In this document: in pieces, positions 9,443-18,272 of the stretch
How the letters are laid out: every line of letters starts with the position of its first letter
Position numbering within the stretch: position 1 is the stretch's first letter
From: an uncultured Amylibacter sp.
GTDB taxonomy: Bacteria; Pseudomonadota; Alphaproteobacteria; Rhodobacterales; Rhodobacteraceae
Length of the DNA: 64,000 nt
Direction: 5' to 3'
NCBI GenBank assembly: GCA_959347425.1
Contig: OY365741.1
Coordinates: forward strand, 1,512,501-1,576,500
Notes under the pieces: generated by a model
What the model saw: only the letters and a program-made list of their open reading frames with translations
What the model was told of the DNA's origin: nothing
Databases searched by the model: none
Position numbers and translations under genes: made by a program

Positions 9443-9536
9443 TAATGGCGGTGGAGTAAGACGAGTTCTAACTTGTCTCTTTGTGTCGTGAATACATAAA
9501 TTTTCTAAATTAATTCTCTTTTTGATTGAATGCCTC

Positions 9537-9565
9537 TTGACGCGACCTATCATCTTGGCTAGGGT
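9537..9565 (+). promoter_or_regulatory. Putative promoter of the Druantia-like operon
   Basis: TTGACG at 9537-9542 and TAGGGT at 9560-9565 are spaced by 17 bases, and lie 34 bases ahead of the ATG at 9599. The -35 box is close to consensus and the -10 box is weaker. An AGGTAGG ribosome site lies between the promoter and the start codon. Confidence 0.45.
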
Positions 9566-9598
9566 TTTAGCCAATTGCACGCGAAAGGTAGGCAGGCT

Positions 9599-12500
9599 AT
9601 GACACAAACGCCACAAGACTGGTTGGCAGACCTTTTTTCCAAACACGGTTTGGAAAAGGCAGATGGGCGTGCGTTGTATAAATATCGCACCAGTGAGACG
9701 GAATTTGCTGCCCTTAAAAGGGTTCTTAAAACTCACAACGGGCATCGGCTCTGGAATAAGTTGTTTGTTTTGTATGCGGCCGAATGGTGGCGGCGATATT
9801 TTGATGGAGGTCATTGGACGTGGCAGCCTATTTTTGATTCTTTAGAACTGTACGATATTACCATACAGCAAAGAAATAATATTATTGAGGACGGCTTGGA
9901 AGGTTGGAAAAGACCTGTGTATCAGGTTAATAATCGGCGTGAATTTTTGGCGACTATTGTTATTGAAGGCGGTCTGCCAATACAAACCGTTGCCAACAAT
10001 AACGGCTGGCTTAAAAGGGTATTGTACGAGTCTTTTCGTGTATATTCTCAGGCGATGCAGCGTTATCAGGGGCGAGTGGTCGTCTTGGTTGAACATCAGG
10101 CGCAGAGGATCCCTATCCCAAAGACTATGCAGCAAGATGAAGTTTATTATCTGCTGGGCGATATTGTTGTAGAACTGGCGCGTTTGAAGAAAAAACACCA
10201 GTTGGGCGATGCGCAGTCGCCAATAGAAACCCTTGATGCGCAAAACGAAAGCTGGCGTGATGCTTTCCCCTTACCCATAGACACGGACGAGGGCTGGGCA
10301 TTTATTAACGATTTGCTATCCGAGGTTGCCCGCGCCACCCCCGCACCTTTGTTAAAATATCCGTTCCAAGCCCGCCGCGTGTTAAAACAAACCCCGCAAG
10401 GCTGGGCGTTATCCGCAGACATTACACTGCCTGAAACGGCATCAATAGAATCGTTGGGCTTGTCTGAAAATGATAAGGCAAACCTGCTATCACGGATGCA
10501 AGTTTCAGTGGAAACCTCTTTGGGGGTGAAAAAACGGTTTGCCACTGCCTATAAAACATCGCGGGAAGATAAAAGCGTTCTTAGATTCTCTGACATGCCC
10601 TTATCCTTATTGGATAAGGATGCCACTGCTGATATAAACCTTTGCCTGTCGGCAGAAGAACCCATTATACTGCCTATGACAAAGGGCGAAGCATTAGAAG
10701 ACGATTTGCCTTGGGTCTTTACCCCATCGGGCGAGGAATGGGATTATGTCGGGCAAGCCAGCCAGAAGGTATCTGCGGATACAGCTTTGGTGGTCGTTAA
10801 GGGCGATTTATCGCCCAGCACTTTAGACGGCGGGATTCTTGAACTAATTGGCGAGATTTCAGGCGGCGGTAAGGTTTATAAAATACGCGGAACCGCAGTA
10901 TTTGAAAATGAGGATGAAAAATTCCGTATCCGCACGGGTGCAACGGACGTGGATGGCGAAGAATATGTGCTGGAAGGGACGCGTCTTTTGTTCCCCTCTA
11001 CCCCCTCTTGGGTCTGTCTTGGCAAACCACACCTATATTTGCGCGATATAGAAAATCATCTTAAACGCCGCGCCCAAGGCAGGTTACAGGTCAAAGCCAA
11101 TTCGCAATGGGAACGTCTTGCCGACACGCATCAAGGTGTGGTTAGTTTGCGGTTTATGGATTCCGAAGGCTATATAGCGTTTCGCAAACGTATTGCCATT
11201 CTACCGCCCAAATTCAAAATTTCCTTACGTGCTGATGCAAAGAATTCAAGCCGTGGGGATATTATTTTAGAAAATGTCGGTGGGCTGGACGCGACCGTAA
11301 CCGATACGGCGGTTCAGTGTAATCCCACGCAATCGGACGGTGCAATAACCCTTGGGCTACACAGCACGGATGCCCTGCCGCCTGCGCGTATTTCTTTGCG
11401 CCTAATTGATGATTTGGGGCAAGGTATTGCGTTTAGTCTGCCCTTTCCATCAAACGGAGTTCGTGCCTTTGATGCGCATCATCGCCCGCTCCCCGATGAG
11501 GCGGCGGTTTTTCTGGATCAGCTTGCTGGTATTAGGTTTCATTTGTTTAACGGGCAGGATGGGGCGGTCGGTCGCTATCAAATGCAAATGAATTTACATG
11601 ATGATGACCTGGCCAATACCAGCGAGATTTATTTTGATGAGATTAGGAATTGTGGTAAAGAATCCCTTGAACTCGCTTTGATAGATTATGCCGATAGGGC
11701 GCGCACCTTGCTGTCCGCCAGTAAAGATCTGGATGCTTTTGTTAGCATCACTATATCCTTACCTGCGCAAGAAATTACATTAAATATTTACCAATATGCC
11801 GCCGAGATGAAACAGGCTACGCAATCAGGGTGCGTCAGTTTAGAGGGGGCAAAAGCCCACGATGATTTGGAAAACACTGTTGTGCTGGCTTCTCTTATCA
11901 ATAATCCAGACCCGCCCGTATTGCTTGAGCCTTTAACCTCTGGCGGGGCGCATAGGGGGGTTTGGGATTTTTCACCTCAAACACGCAAGGATGGGTATTG
12001 GGTTATTTATCCTAAGAAAGCAGAAGTATCGGCAGTTCAGTTTCGCCCGCTGGATTGGCGGGTGGGTGAAACAGGCACAGTTGATAGTGCCAAGACACTG
12101 CAAGCCGCCTTTGCTATCGGCGATAATATGACCAGAGGAACGGTTATAAAACAGCTGATAACTTTGATGTCCGAGGATTTTGCCCACCCGAGCTGGGGTT
12201 ACATTGATATATTATGGAAAACCATGGGGCATTTGCCCTTGCCTAGCCTTGATATTTGGCGGATTTTTGCTGGCAATCAACCTGCGTTGGTCGCGCTGTT
12301 GTTTCATAGCAATAAGGAATTGCTGGATAAAATGCGCCAAGAGTTCCCAATTATGTGGGAGCTAATCCCCATGAACATTTGGCAAAAGGTGTGTTGCTGT
12401 TATTCTCGGTATTTGAGGGATAAACTTGCCACCGCGCATGATGTGTTAATAGAGGATAAACTGGATTATATCCGTGACATTCTGGGTATGAATAATCTGG

Positions 12501-12931
12501 CACTGACATTAAAACAATCTGTTGGTATCGGTGCGCAAGACCAAAATATACTCCCTATCCCATTATTACAGCATCTTCTTAATGAAAAATATAGTGGTGC
12601 GCAAGATGTATTGGGATTGGTAACCCGCCGTTATGAAGCGGATTGGCCGACCGATTTATGTGAGGAGATAGAGGATAAATTTGCGGGGTTACCCGATGCA
12701 CTTCGCACGGTTATCCCACAAAAACTTACCCCAGAAGAGCTGCCACCTTTTAGAAAGCCTGTTGTTTATCTGCCCATCATCCTTGCCTATGAAAGCGTTA
12801 TAGGAAATCCCGAAAACCGATACGGTAGCATACGTATTTTCAAAATAAAAAAACTGCGTGATTTTGATGAGCATTGGTTTGATTATGTGTTTAATCTCAT
12901 CCAAGGATACTGGCATCACCAAAAAGGATAA
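9599..12931 (+). CDS. druH: DruH-like protein, first gene of a putative Druantia type III system
   Basis: This is a 1110-residue protein without any motif I can assign to a catalytic family. No Walker motif, methylase or nuclease signature is visible, and no signal peptide or membrane segment, so it is likely cytoplasmic. It is called by context. It is a large protein of unknown fold ending five bases before a 1699-residue DEAD/DEAH helicase with a DUF1998-like C-terminus. That is the layout of type III Druantia anti-phage systems (druH-druE). The ATG at 9599 has an AGGTAGG site; a TTG at 9575 would add eight residues and is less likely. The sequence contains repeated short beta-rich stretches and several Trp-rich segments near the N-terminus. 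The alternative is an unclassified helicase-partner protein of another defence system. Confidence 0.6.
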   Translation: MTQTPQDWLADLFSKHGLEKADGRALYKYRTSETEFAALKRVLKTHNGHRLWNKLFVLYAAEWWRRYFDGGHWTWQPIFDSLELYDITIQQRNNIIEDGLEGWKRPVYQVNNRREFLATIVIEGGLPIQTVANNNGWLKRVLYESFRVYSQAMQRYQGRVVVLVEHQAQRIPIPKTMQQDEVYYLLGDIVVELARLKKKHQLGDAQSPIETLDAQNESWRDAFPLPIDTDEGWAFINDLLSEVARATPAPLLKYPFQARRVLKQTPQGWALSADITLPETASIESLGLSENDKANLLSRMQVSVETSLGVKKRFATAYKTSREDKSVLRFSDMPLSLLDKDATADINLCLSAEEPIILPMTKGEALEDDLPWVFTPSGEEWDYVGQASQKVSADTALVVVKGDLSPSTLDGGILELIGEISGGGKVYKIRGTAVFENEDEKFRIRTGATDVDGEEYVLEGTRLLFPSTPSWVCLGKPHLYLRDIENHLKRRAQGRLQVKANSQWERLADTHQGVVSLRFMDSEGYIAFRKRIAILPPKFKISLRADAKNSSRGDIILENVGGLDATVTDTAVQCNPTQSDGAITLGLHSTDALPPARISLRLIDDLGQGIAFSLPFPSNGVRAFDAHHRPLPDEAAVFLDQLAGIRFHLFNGQDGAVGRYQMQMNLHDDDLANTSEIYFDEIRNCGKESLELALIDYADRARTLLSASKDLDAFVSITISLPAQEITLNIYQYAAEMKQATQSGCVSLEGAKAHDDLENTVVLASLINNPDPPVLLEPLTSGGAHRGVWDFSPQTRKDGYWVIYPKKAEVSAVQFRPLDWRVGETGTVDSAKTLQAAFAIGDNMTRGTVIKQLITLMSEDFAHPSWGYIDILWKTMGHLPLPSLDIWRIFAGNQPALVALLFHSNKELLDKMRQEFPIMWELIPMNIWQKVCCCYSRYLRDKLATAHDVLIEDKLDYIRDILGMNNLALTLKQSVGIGAQDQNILPIPLLQHLLNEKYSGAQDVLGLVTRRYEADWPTDLCEEIEDKFAGLPDALRTVIPQKLTPEELPPFRKPVVYLPIILAYESVIGNPENRYGSIRIFKIKKLRDFDEHWFDYVFNLIQGYWHHQKG

Positions 12932-12936
12932 AAACA

Positions 12937-15900
12937 ATGGAACAGAAATATTACAACACCCTTATTAAACAAATCACGGAACGCTCGGTTGAATCTACGC
13001 TGGGGGTTCTCAGCGTGAATCCCCCCGCCTTGCGACAATTTTTATCGGCGCAGTTTCGCGCACCATCGGGCGATGCGTCGGCCTTGTTATCCATGCCTGT
13101 TTTTCAAAATACTTTTTCGTGGCAACCTCATGAAAAATGCATGGAAGAGCTGGCGGATACTTTGCTCCATCCCTCTTTAATCAGGGCGATGGATAAAGAT
13201 GCGGACAAACCAAACAACGCGGCATTTCCCAAAACCCAATACCCCTATGAGCATCAGGTGCGTGCTTGGGATGTTTTATCGCAAACCCCGCCCAAATCTG
13301 CGGTGATTACTACGGGTACGGGTTCGGGTAAAACCGAATGTTTTATGGTGCCTATTTTGAACGACATGGCGAAAGAGCATTATAAAATACGCCAAAAACT
13401 TGTCGGTGTGCGGGCGTTATTTATCTATCCGTTAAACGCGCTTATCAGCAGCCAGCGGGAACGTTTGCGTGCTTGGACGCACCAGTACAAAGATAATATC
13501 CGTTTTTGCCTATACAACGGATTGACGAAAGAAATCATAGAGCCCGTAAAACAGCGCGAACAACGCAATGAGGTTTTATCGCGTAAAGAGCTGCGGGCTT
13601 CGCCTCCGCCGTTATTAATCACCAACGCGACCATGCTGGAATATATGCTGATTAGGGGGGTTGATCAGCCGATATTAGAACAATCACAAGGCATGTTGCG
13701 CTGGATTGTACTGGATGAAGCGCATAGCTATATCGGCTCCCGCGCGGCCGAGCTTTCATTATTGCTCCGCCGCGTGATGCTGGCCTTTAATGTAAAGCCT
13801 GAAAACATTCGGTTTATTGCGACCTCGGCCACGATAGGCGGTGATGAAGGCGCTGAAAATGCACTGAAAGAATACCTTGCCGAATTGGGCGGGATTAGCC
13901 CAGAGCAGGTTGAGGTTATCGGCGGTAAGCAGGCTATTCCTGATTTAATTGATGCCGAAGATTCGTCTTTGGATTTGAAAACTATTAAAGCAATACCTGA
14001 TGAAGCCGAACGTTATCACGCTTTGGCTCGGCATAAAACCGCGCGGGGTATTCGTGATGCGTTGATTAAAGATAAAGGGCTGGATGCTGGGCAACTTGCC
14101 CAAAAGGTTTTTAATAAGCCAGATGCGGACAATACGCAAAAAATTATTGACTGGTTGGATGTGTGTTCGACAACCTCCTTACCCGTGCCAGATAAAAAAG
14201 ACCCCGACCCATTTTTACCCATTAGAGGACATTTGTTCCATCGCGTTTTTAGCGGGCTTTGGGCGTGTGTTAATCCCAATTGTGTTAAAAAGAAAACAAC
14301 TGCACTGGACGATGAATCGTGGAATTTTGGCACTGTTTATACCGAATGTCATTTGAAATGTGATTGTGGCGCACCGATTTACGAGGTGGTGTTTTGCCAT
14401 GATTGCAATGCGCCGCATTTGCAAGCCACTTTACAAACCAACTCGCATGGTGACGAAAAAATATTGCAATCGCAAAGACAGGCGGTGGATGAATTCAGCC
14501 TTGATATAGAGCACGCGGTGGATGAGGAGGACGATGAGGATGATAATGAAAATACTTCCGAAAAAACTATTATCCTCGCGCCAAAATTAGTAGACGGCAC
14601 GGAGGCAATGAGTATTGACCCCGAAAATATGATTCTGGATGGCGCGGGGGGTAAAGGTATTGCGATAAATTATCTTGACCCTAAAAAAATAGCATGCACG
14701 GCTTGTGGTTATAAAGGGTCTGGGAAAAAAGCGTTCCGTCATACCCGCCTTGGTGCGCCTTTTTATATCAGCAATATTGCCGCGACCTTGCTGGAACATT
14801 GCAAAGAATTTGATGACAGCCCTGCCAGCCTGCCTGGGCGTGGGCGGCGGCTCATCACTTTTACCGATAGCAGGCAAGGCACCGCGCGTATTGCCACAAA
14901 AATACAGCAGGATGCAGAGCGCAATCGCCTGCGTGGTTTGGTTTATGGGTTGGTGGCAAAGGGTGGCACGGCAGAAAACCAAGAGACTCGGCAGGAGTGG
15001 GAATCCTTCCTACAGATGCCCAATCTTTCTGATGATCAAAGACGCACCATTCAAAATCAATTAAACAATTTAACGCAAGGAATATCTTGGAAAGATATGG
15101 TGATAAAATTGCAAGAACAAAAGGATTTATCCAAACACATGCAAGATTATTACAGGGAAATGAACCCCGGTCTTTTCCCCAATGCACAAAGCAGCGTGCT
15201 TGCTGAAATTCTGCTTTTAAGAGAGTTCGCACGTCGCCCCCGTAGGCAGAGCACTTTGGAAACCATGGGCTTGGTCGGTGTTGGTTATGCGGGTTTGGAC
15301 AAGGCTACAACCCTGCCCCGTGAATGGGGAAGCAGGGGAAAAACGCAACAAGACTGGCAGGATTTTTTAAAACTATGTTTGGATTTTTATGTCCGTGATA
15401 ATCTTTTTATTAATATTCCCCCAGGCTGGTTAAACTGGATGGCGGCTTGGTTTTCGCCAAAACTTTTACTGCCACCAAAAACAGAAGACACAGCAGATTC
15501 AAAGCACAGAATCTGGCCGCAACTGGGCGATCGCAAAAACTCCATGCGCTTGTTTCGCTTGTTAGAATCTGCTTTGGATATTAACAGAGATACTCCACAA
15601 GGCAAGGATATTCTTAACAAGCTGATGCGCGATGCTTGGGTCGCACTGACCGAGGAGGCAAAGATTCTTGACCAAAGCACCGACGCGGTAGAGTATAGAT
15701 TAGACAGAGCAAAAATCATATTCACCCCGATAAAAAACGCGTGGCATTGCCCGATTACTTCGCGAGTTTTGGATACAACCTTGTGCGGATTGACACCCTA
15801 TTTGCCAGAAAATCCGTCTTTGAAAAACAGCACTTGCGATAAAATCATCATGCCCATTCGCCCCGAAATTCATGCAAGCAGCACGCAAAAACGCTTGGAT

Positions 15901-18036
15901 GAAATCCGCACATGGTTTAATACGGATGAACAGGTGCAAAAATTACGCGAAGCAGGTATCTGGTCTAATCTAAGCGATCGCATAGCCGAAGGCGGGATGT
16001 TTTTCAGAACGGCAGAGCATTCGGCCCAGCAACCATCCCAACGATTATTGGATTACGAAGCACGATTTAAACAGGGGCGGCTGAATATCCTCAGCTGCTC
16101 CACCACCATGGAAATGGGTGTGGATATTGGTGGGCTTTCCACCGTGGCGATGAATAATGTGCCACCGCATCCCACCAATTATCTGCAACGCGCCGGGCGG
16201 GCGGGGCGCAGGGGCGAGTCGCAATCCGTCGCCATGACCGTGTGTCGCGATAACCCGCACGAGATGGCGGTGTTTAAAAAACCAGATTGGGCTTTTACAA
16301 CCGCGATGCCAAATCCCGTGGTGACTCTAAACAGCAAACGTATTGTGCAACGTCATATTAACGCCTTTATTTTGACGCTTTTCTTAAAGCAAAAATCCAT
16401 CGTTAAAAATACAGAAACCATACGGCTGAATTGCCAATGGTTTTTCTGTGCAGAGGGCGCGGATAAAAGCAATGCGGATAAAGTCAAAGCATGGCTGAAA
16501 AGACAGAAAAAAACCACAGAGCCTGTCTTGGCAGAGGGGCTGGAGGCGATTATCAAAGGAAGTGCGCCGTTTAAAAATAAACCCCTTGAATCTCTGATTA
16601 CGGATTGCATAGAAAATCTGCAAGCCATTCAAAAAAAATGGCTGGATGAATATAAAAATCTGCACACCGAATCCGAACGGGCGCAGGGTGCGGCCAACAC
16701 CGACCCCTATAAACGCCGTATTGCAAGGGATTTGGAAAGGCTGGAAAAGGAATACCTTATCAGCGAATTGGCGGTGCGTGGCTTTCTTCCCAGCTATGGT
16801 TTTCCTATTAATATCGCCCATTTTGATCCTTACACAATAAAAGACCCGTCGCAAAATCGCCCACAAAACCGTTGGCGCGATGATGAGAGAGAGGACAATT
16901 TTGCCTATCCCCGCCAAAAACCCGGTCGCACATTATCGCAGGCGATTCGTGAATACGCGCCAGGGGCGGATATTGTTTTGGATGGGCTTGTTTATAAATC
17001 TGAGGGGCTATCGCTTAATTGGCATATTCCGCAAGGCGAATATGATTTAACCGAAACCCAGCGGTTCAGCACGGCTTGGCGGTGCGAGCATTGCGGCAGC
17101 AGTGGCACTGCATCGGGTAATACCGATAAACTGCGATGTAGTGATTGTAAGAAAAAAATAGTGACACATAAGAAAGAATTTATCCAACCTGCGGGCTTTG
17201 CCACGGGGTTTTGCTCTGCCCCGACAAATAATGTCAGTCACCAGCATTTTATCAGGGCGCAAGACCCGTGGATTAATGCAGGCGGGGATTTTGCGTCCTT
17301 GCCAAATGACACGGGCGTTTATAGATGCACCGCCGATGGGCATATTTTCCACCACAGCGCGGGCGATAACGGCAAAGGTTATTGTTTGTGCCTTGAATGC
17401 GGGCGGGCGGAATCTATGTTGATCGATGGCACACCGCCTAAAATGGCGACAACCCACGATAGGCTACGCGGCAAAATAAATATCCGTGCTGACCGACCAA
17501 GCACTATTTTATGCGACGGTCCGCAAAGAACGTATAAGATTAGGCAGAACCTTTATATCGGGTGCGAAGACCGCACGGATATGTTTGAGCTGTATCTGAA
17601 AGACCCGCAAACAGGGTCGTATATTCTCAATACGGAAGACACCCGCGTGGTGTGCTGGACTTTGGGATTTGCCTTGCGCCAAGCACTGGCTAGTGCCGAT
17701 TTTTTGGGTATTAACGCGGACGAGATGGGGGTTTTGGTCAAACCCATGCAAATACCGATGGTACAAGGACGCGAGGTTTTGGCGATATGCTTGTATGATA
17801 CCTGTGGCGGTGGCGGTGGTTTTTCTTCCACCGCGCCAAGGTTCTTGGATAGGTTGTTGGATAAAGCGCACGCGCAACTTGACTGTAAAGCCGAATGCAA
17901 ATCGGCGTGTCAGCATTGCCTGTTGAGCTATGATACCCGCGATAAGATTGATAGGTTAAACAGAGATAAGGCGTTAGAATTTTTATCGGATGATTTTTTG
18001 CACCGTTTTGGCAACCGTTTTGGCAACAGCGGGTAG
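12937..18036 (+). CDS. druE: DruE-like DEAD/DEAH helicase with DUF1998/MZB C-terminus
   Basis: This 1699-residue superfamily 2 helicase is the likely ATP-driven core of a Druantia type III system. Walker A TTGTGSGKTE is near residue 125 and DEAH (VLDEAHSY) near residue 260. Motif III TSAT is near 297 and motif VI LQRAGRAGRRGE near 1084, preceded by STTMEMGVDIGG. Several Cys pairs suggest zinc sites: CVNPNC and CDCGAP around residues 445-490, CTACG near 588, and CEHCG plus CSDCK near 1390. The C-terminal pattern C-x3-C-x3-C-x2-C at about residue 1650 (CKAECKSACQHC) is the MZB/DUF1998 zinc motif found in DrmB- and DruE-type proteins. The gene starts five bases after its partner with an AAGGA site. 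A DISARM origin is less likely because no separate drmB, drmC or DISARM methylase is present. Confidence 0.8.
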   Translation: MEQKYYNTLIKQITERSVESTLGVLSVNPPALRQFLSAQFRAPSGDASALLSMPVFQNTFSWQPHEKCMEELADTLLHPSLIRAMDKDADKPNNAAFPKTQYPYEHQVRAWDVLSQTPPKSAVITTGTGSGKTECFMVPILNDMAKEHYKIRQKLVGVRALFIYPLNALISSQRERLRAWTHQYKDNIRFCLYNGLTKEIIEPVKQREQRNEVLSRKELRASPPPLLITNATMLEYMLIRGVDQPILEQSQGMLRWIVLDEAHSYIGSRAAELSLLLRRVMLAFNVKPENIRFIATSATIGGDEGAENALKEYLAELGGISPEQVEVIGGKQAIPDLIDAEDSSLDLKTIKAIPDEAERYHALARHKTARGIRDALIKDKGLDAGQLAQKVFNKPDADNTQKIIDWLDVCSTTSLPVPDKKDPDPFLPIRGHLFHRVFSGLWACVNPNCVKKKTTALDDESWNFGTVYTECHLKCDCGAPIYEVVFCHDCNAPHLQATLQTNSHGDEKILQSQRQAVDEFSLDIEHAVDEEDDEDDNENTSEKTIILAPKLVDGTEAMSIDPENMILDGAGGKGIAINYLDPKKIACTACGYKGSGKKAFRHTRLGAPFYISNIAATLLEHCKEFDDSPASLPGRGRRLITFTDSRQGTARIATKIQQDAERNRLRGLVYGLVAKGGTAENQETRQEWESFLQMPNLSDDQRRTIQNQLNNLTQGISWKDMVIKLQEQKDLSKHMQDYYREMNPGLFPNAQSSVLAEILLLREFARRPRRQSTLETMGLVGVGYAGLDKATTLPREWGSRGKTQQDWQDFLKLCLDFYVRDNLFINIPPGWLNWMAAWFSPKLLLPPKTEDTADSKHRIWPQLGDRKNSMRLFRLLESALDINRDTPQGKDILNKLMRDAWVALTEEAKILDQSTDAVEYRLDRAKIIFTPIKNAWHCPITSRVLDTTLCGLTPYLPENPSLKNSTCDKIIMPIRPEIHASSTQKRLDEIRTWFNTDEQVQKLREAGIWSNLSDRIAEGGMFFRTAEHSAQQPSQRLLDYEARFKQGRLNILSCSTTMEMGVDIGGLSTVAMNNVPPHPTNYLQRAGRAGRRGESQSVAMTVCRDNPHEMAVFKKPDWAFTTAMPNPVVTLNSKRIVQRHINAFILTLFLKQKSIVKNTETIRLNCQWFFCAEGADKSNADKVKAWLKRQKKTTEPVLAEGLEAIIKGSAPFKNKPLESLITDCIENLQAIQKKWLDEYKNLHTESERAQGAANTDPYKRRIARDLERLEKEYLISELAVRGFLPSYGFPINIAHFDPYTIKDPSQNRPQNRWRDDEREDNFAYPRQKPGRTLSQAIREYAPGADIVLDGLVYKSEGLSLNWHIPQGEYDLTETQRFSTAWRCEHCGSSGTASGNTDKLRCSDCKKKIVTHKKEFIQPAGFATGFCSAPTNNVSHQHFIRAQDPWINAGGDFASLPNDTGVYRCTADGHIFHHSAGDNGKGYCLCLECGRAESMLIDGTPPKMATTHDRLRGKINIRADRPSTILCDGPQRTYKIRQNLYIGCEDRTDMFELYLKDPQTGSYILNTEDTRVVCWTLGFALRQALASADFLGINADEMGVLVKPMQIPMVQGREVLAICLYDTCGGGGGFSSTAPRFLDRLLDKAHAQLDCKAECKSACQHCLLSYDTRDKIDRLNRDKALEFLSDDFLHRFGNRFGNSG

Positions 18037-18059
18037 AAGAGCCACGAATGGCTAAAACG

Positions 18060-18272
18060 AAGGTGCGACATTTTGTCCCACCCCTCCCGTGTTTATTTCC
18101 ATTATAGCTATAAAATTTTGGAGTCCGTGTGTATTTTTTGTGTATTTTTGTAATTTTTTTAAAAAAACATTTGAAAAAGTTAAAAAAGTGTTTAAAAGAG
18201 CCGAAAATGCGATTCGGCATTTGCCCCGCGTTTTAATACAAACCAGCCGTAACAAATAGAAAGGCATCCCCA
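18060..18272 (+). repeat. Lipoprotein leader repeat, copy 1
   Basis: This AT-rich leader recurs at 24627-24825 and, shortened, at 26784-26927. Shared landmarks are GTGTTTATTTCCATTATAGC, a TTTTTTAAAAAAA tract, CTTGAAAAAGTTA-like sequence and TTCGGCATTTGCCCCG. In copy 1 the last part can form a GCCGAA/TTCGGC hairpin. With copy 2 the homology continues into the signal-peptide codons to about 18450. It probably contains the promoter and 5' UTR; TTGAAA ahead of TTTAAAAG is a weak candidate promoter. Confidence 0.8.

Larger units (their letters stand above)
9071..9598. other. Intergenic region between the recombinase and Druantia-like genes
   Basis: No convincing gene is present in these 528 bases. 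The first half holds four TTCCCTGT-type motifs and a short CCCCTG/CAGGGG hairpin (9178-9194). The second half holds a perfect 8-bp hairpin at 9423-9442 and a promoter-like site at 9537-9565. It is the likely right border of the recombinase element. Confidence 0.6.

Noticed and set aside
9407..9814. A 135-residue minus-strand frame over the DruH start
   Set aside because: It overlaps the promoter and 5' end of the large plus-strand gene and has no recognisable protein character.
18037..18272. Additional DISARM or Druantia gene behind the helicase
   Set aside because: Only the AT-rich lipoprotein leader is here; no frame of useful length.
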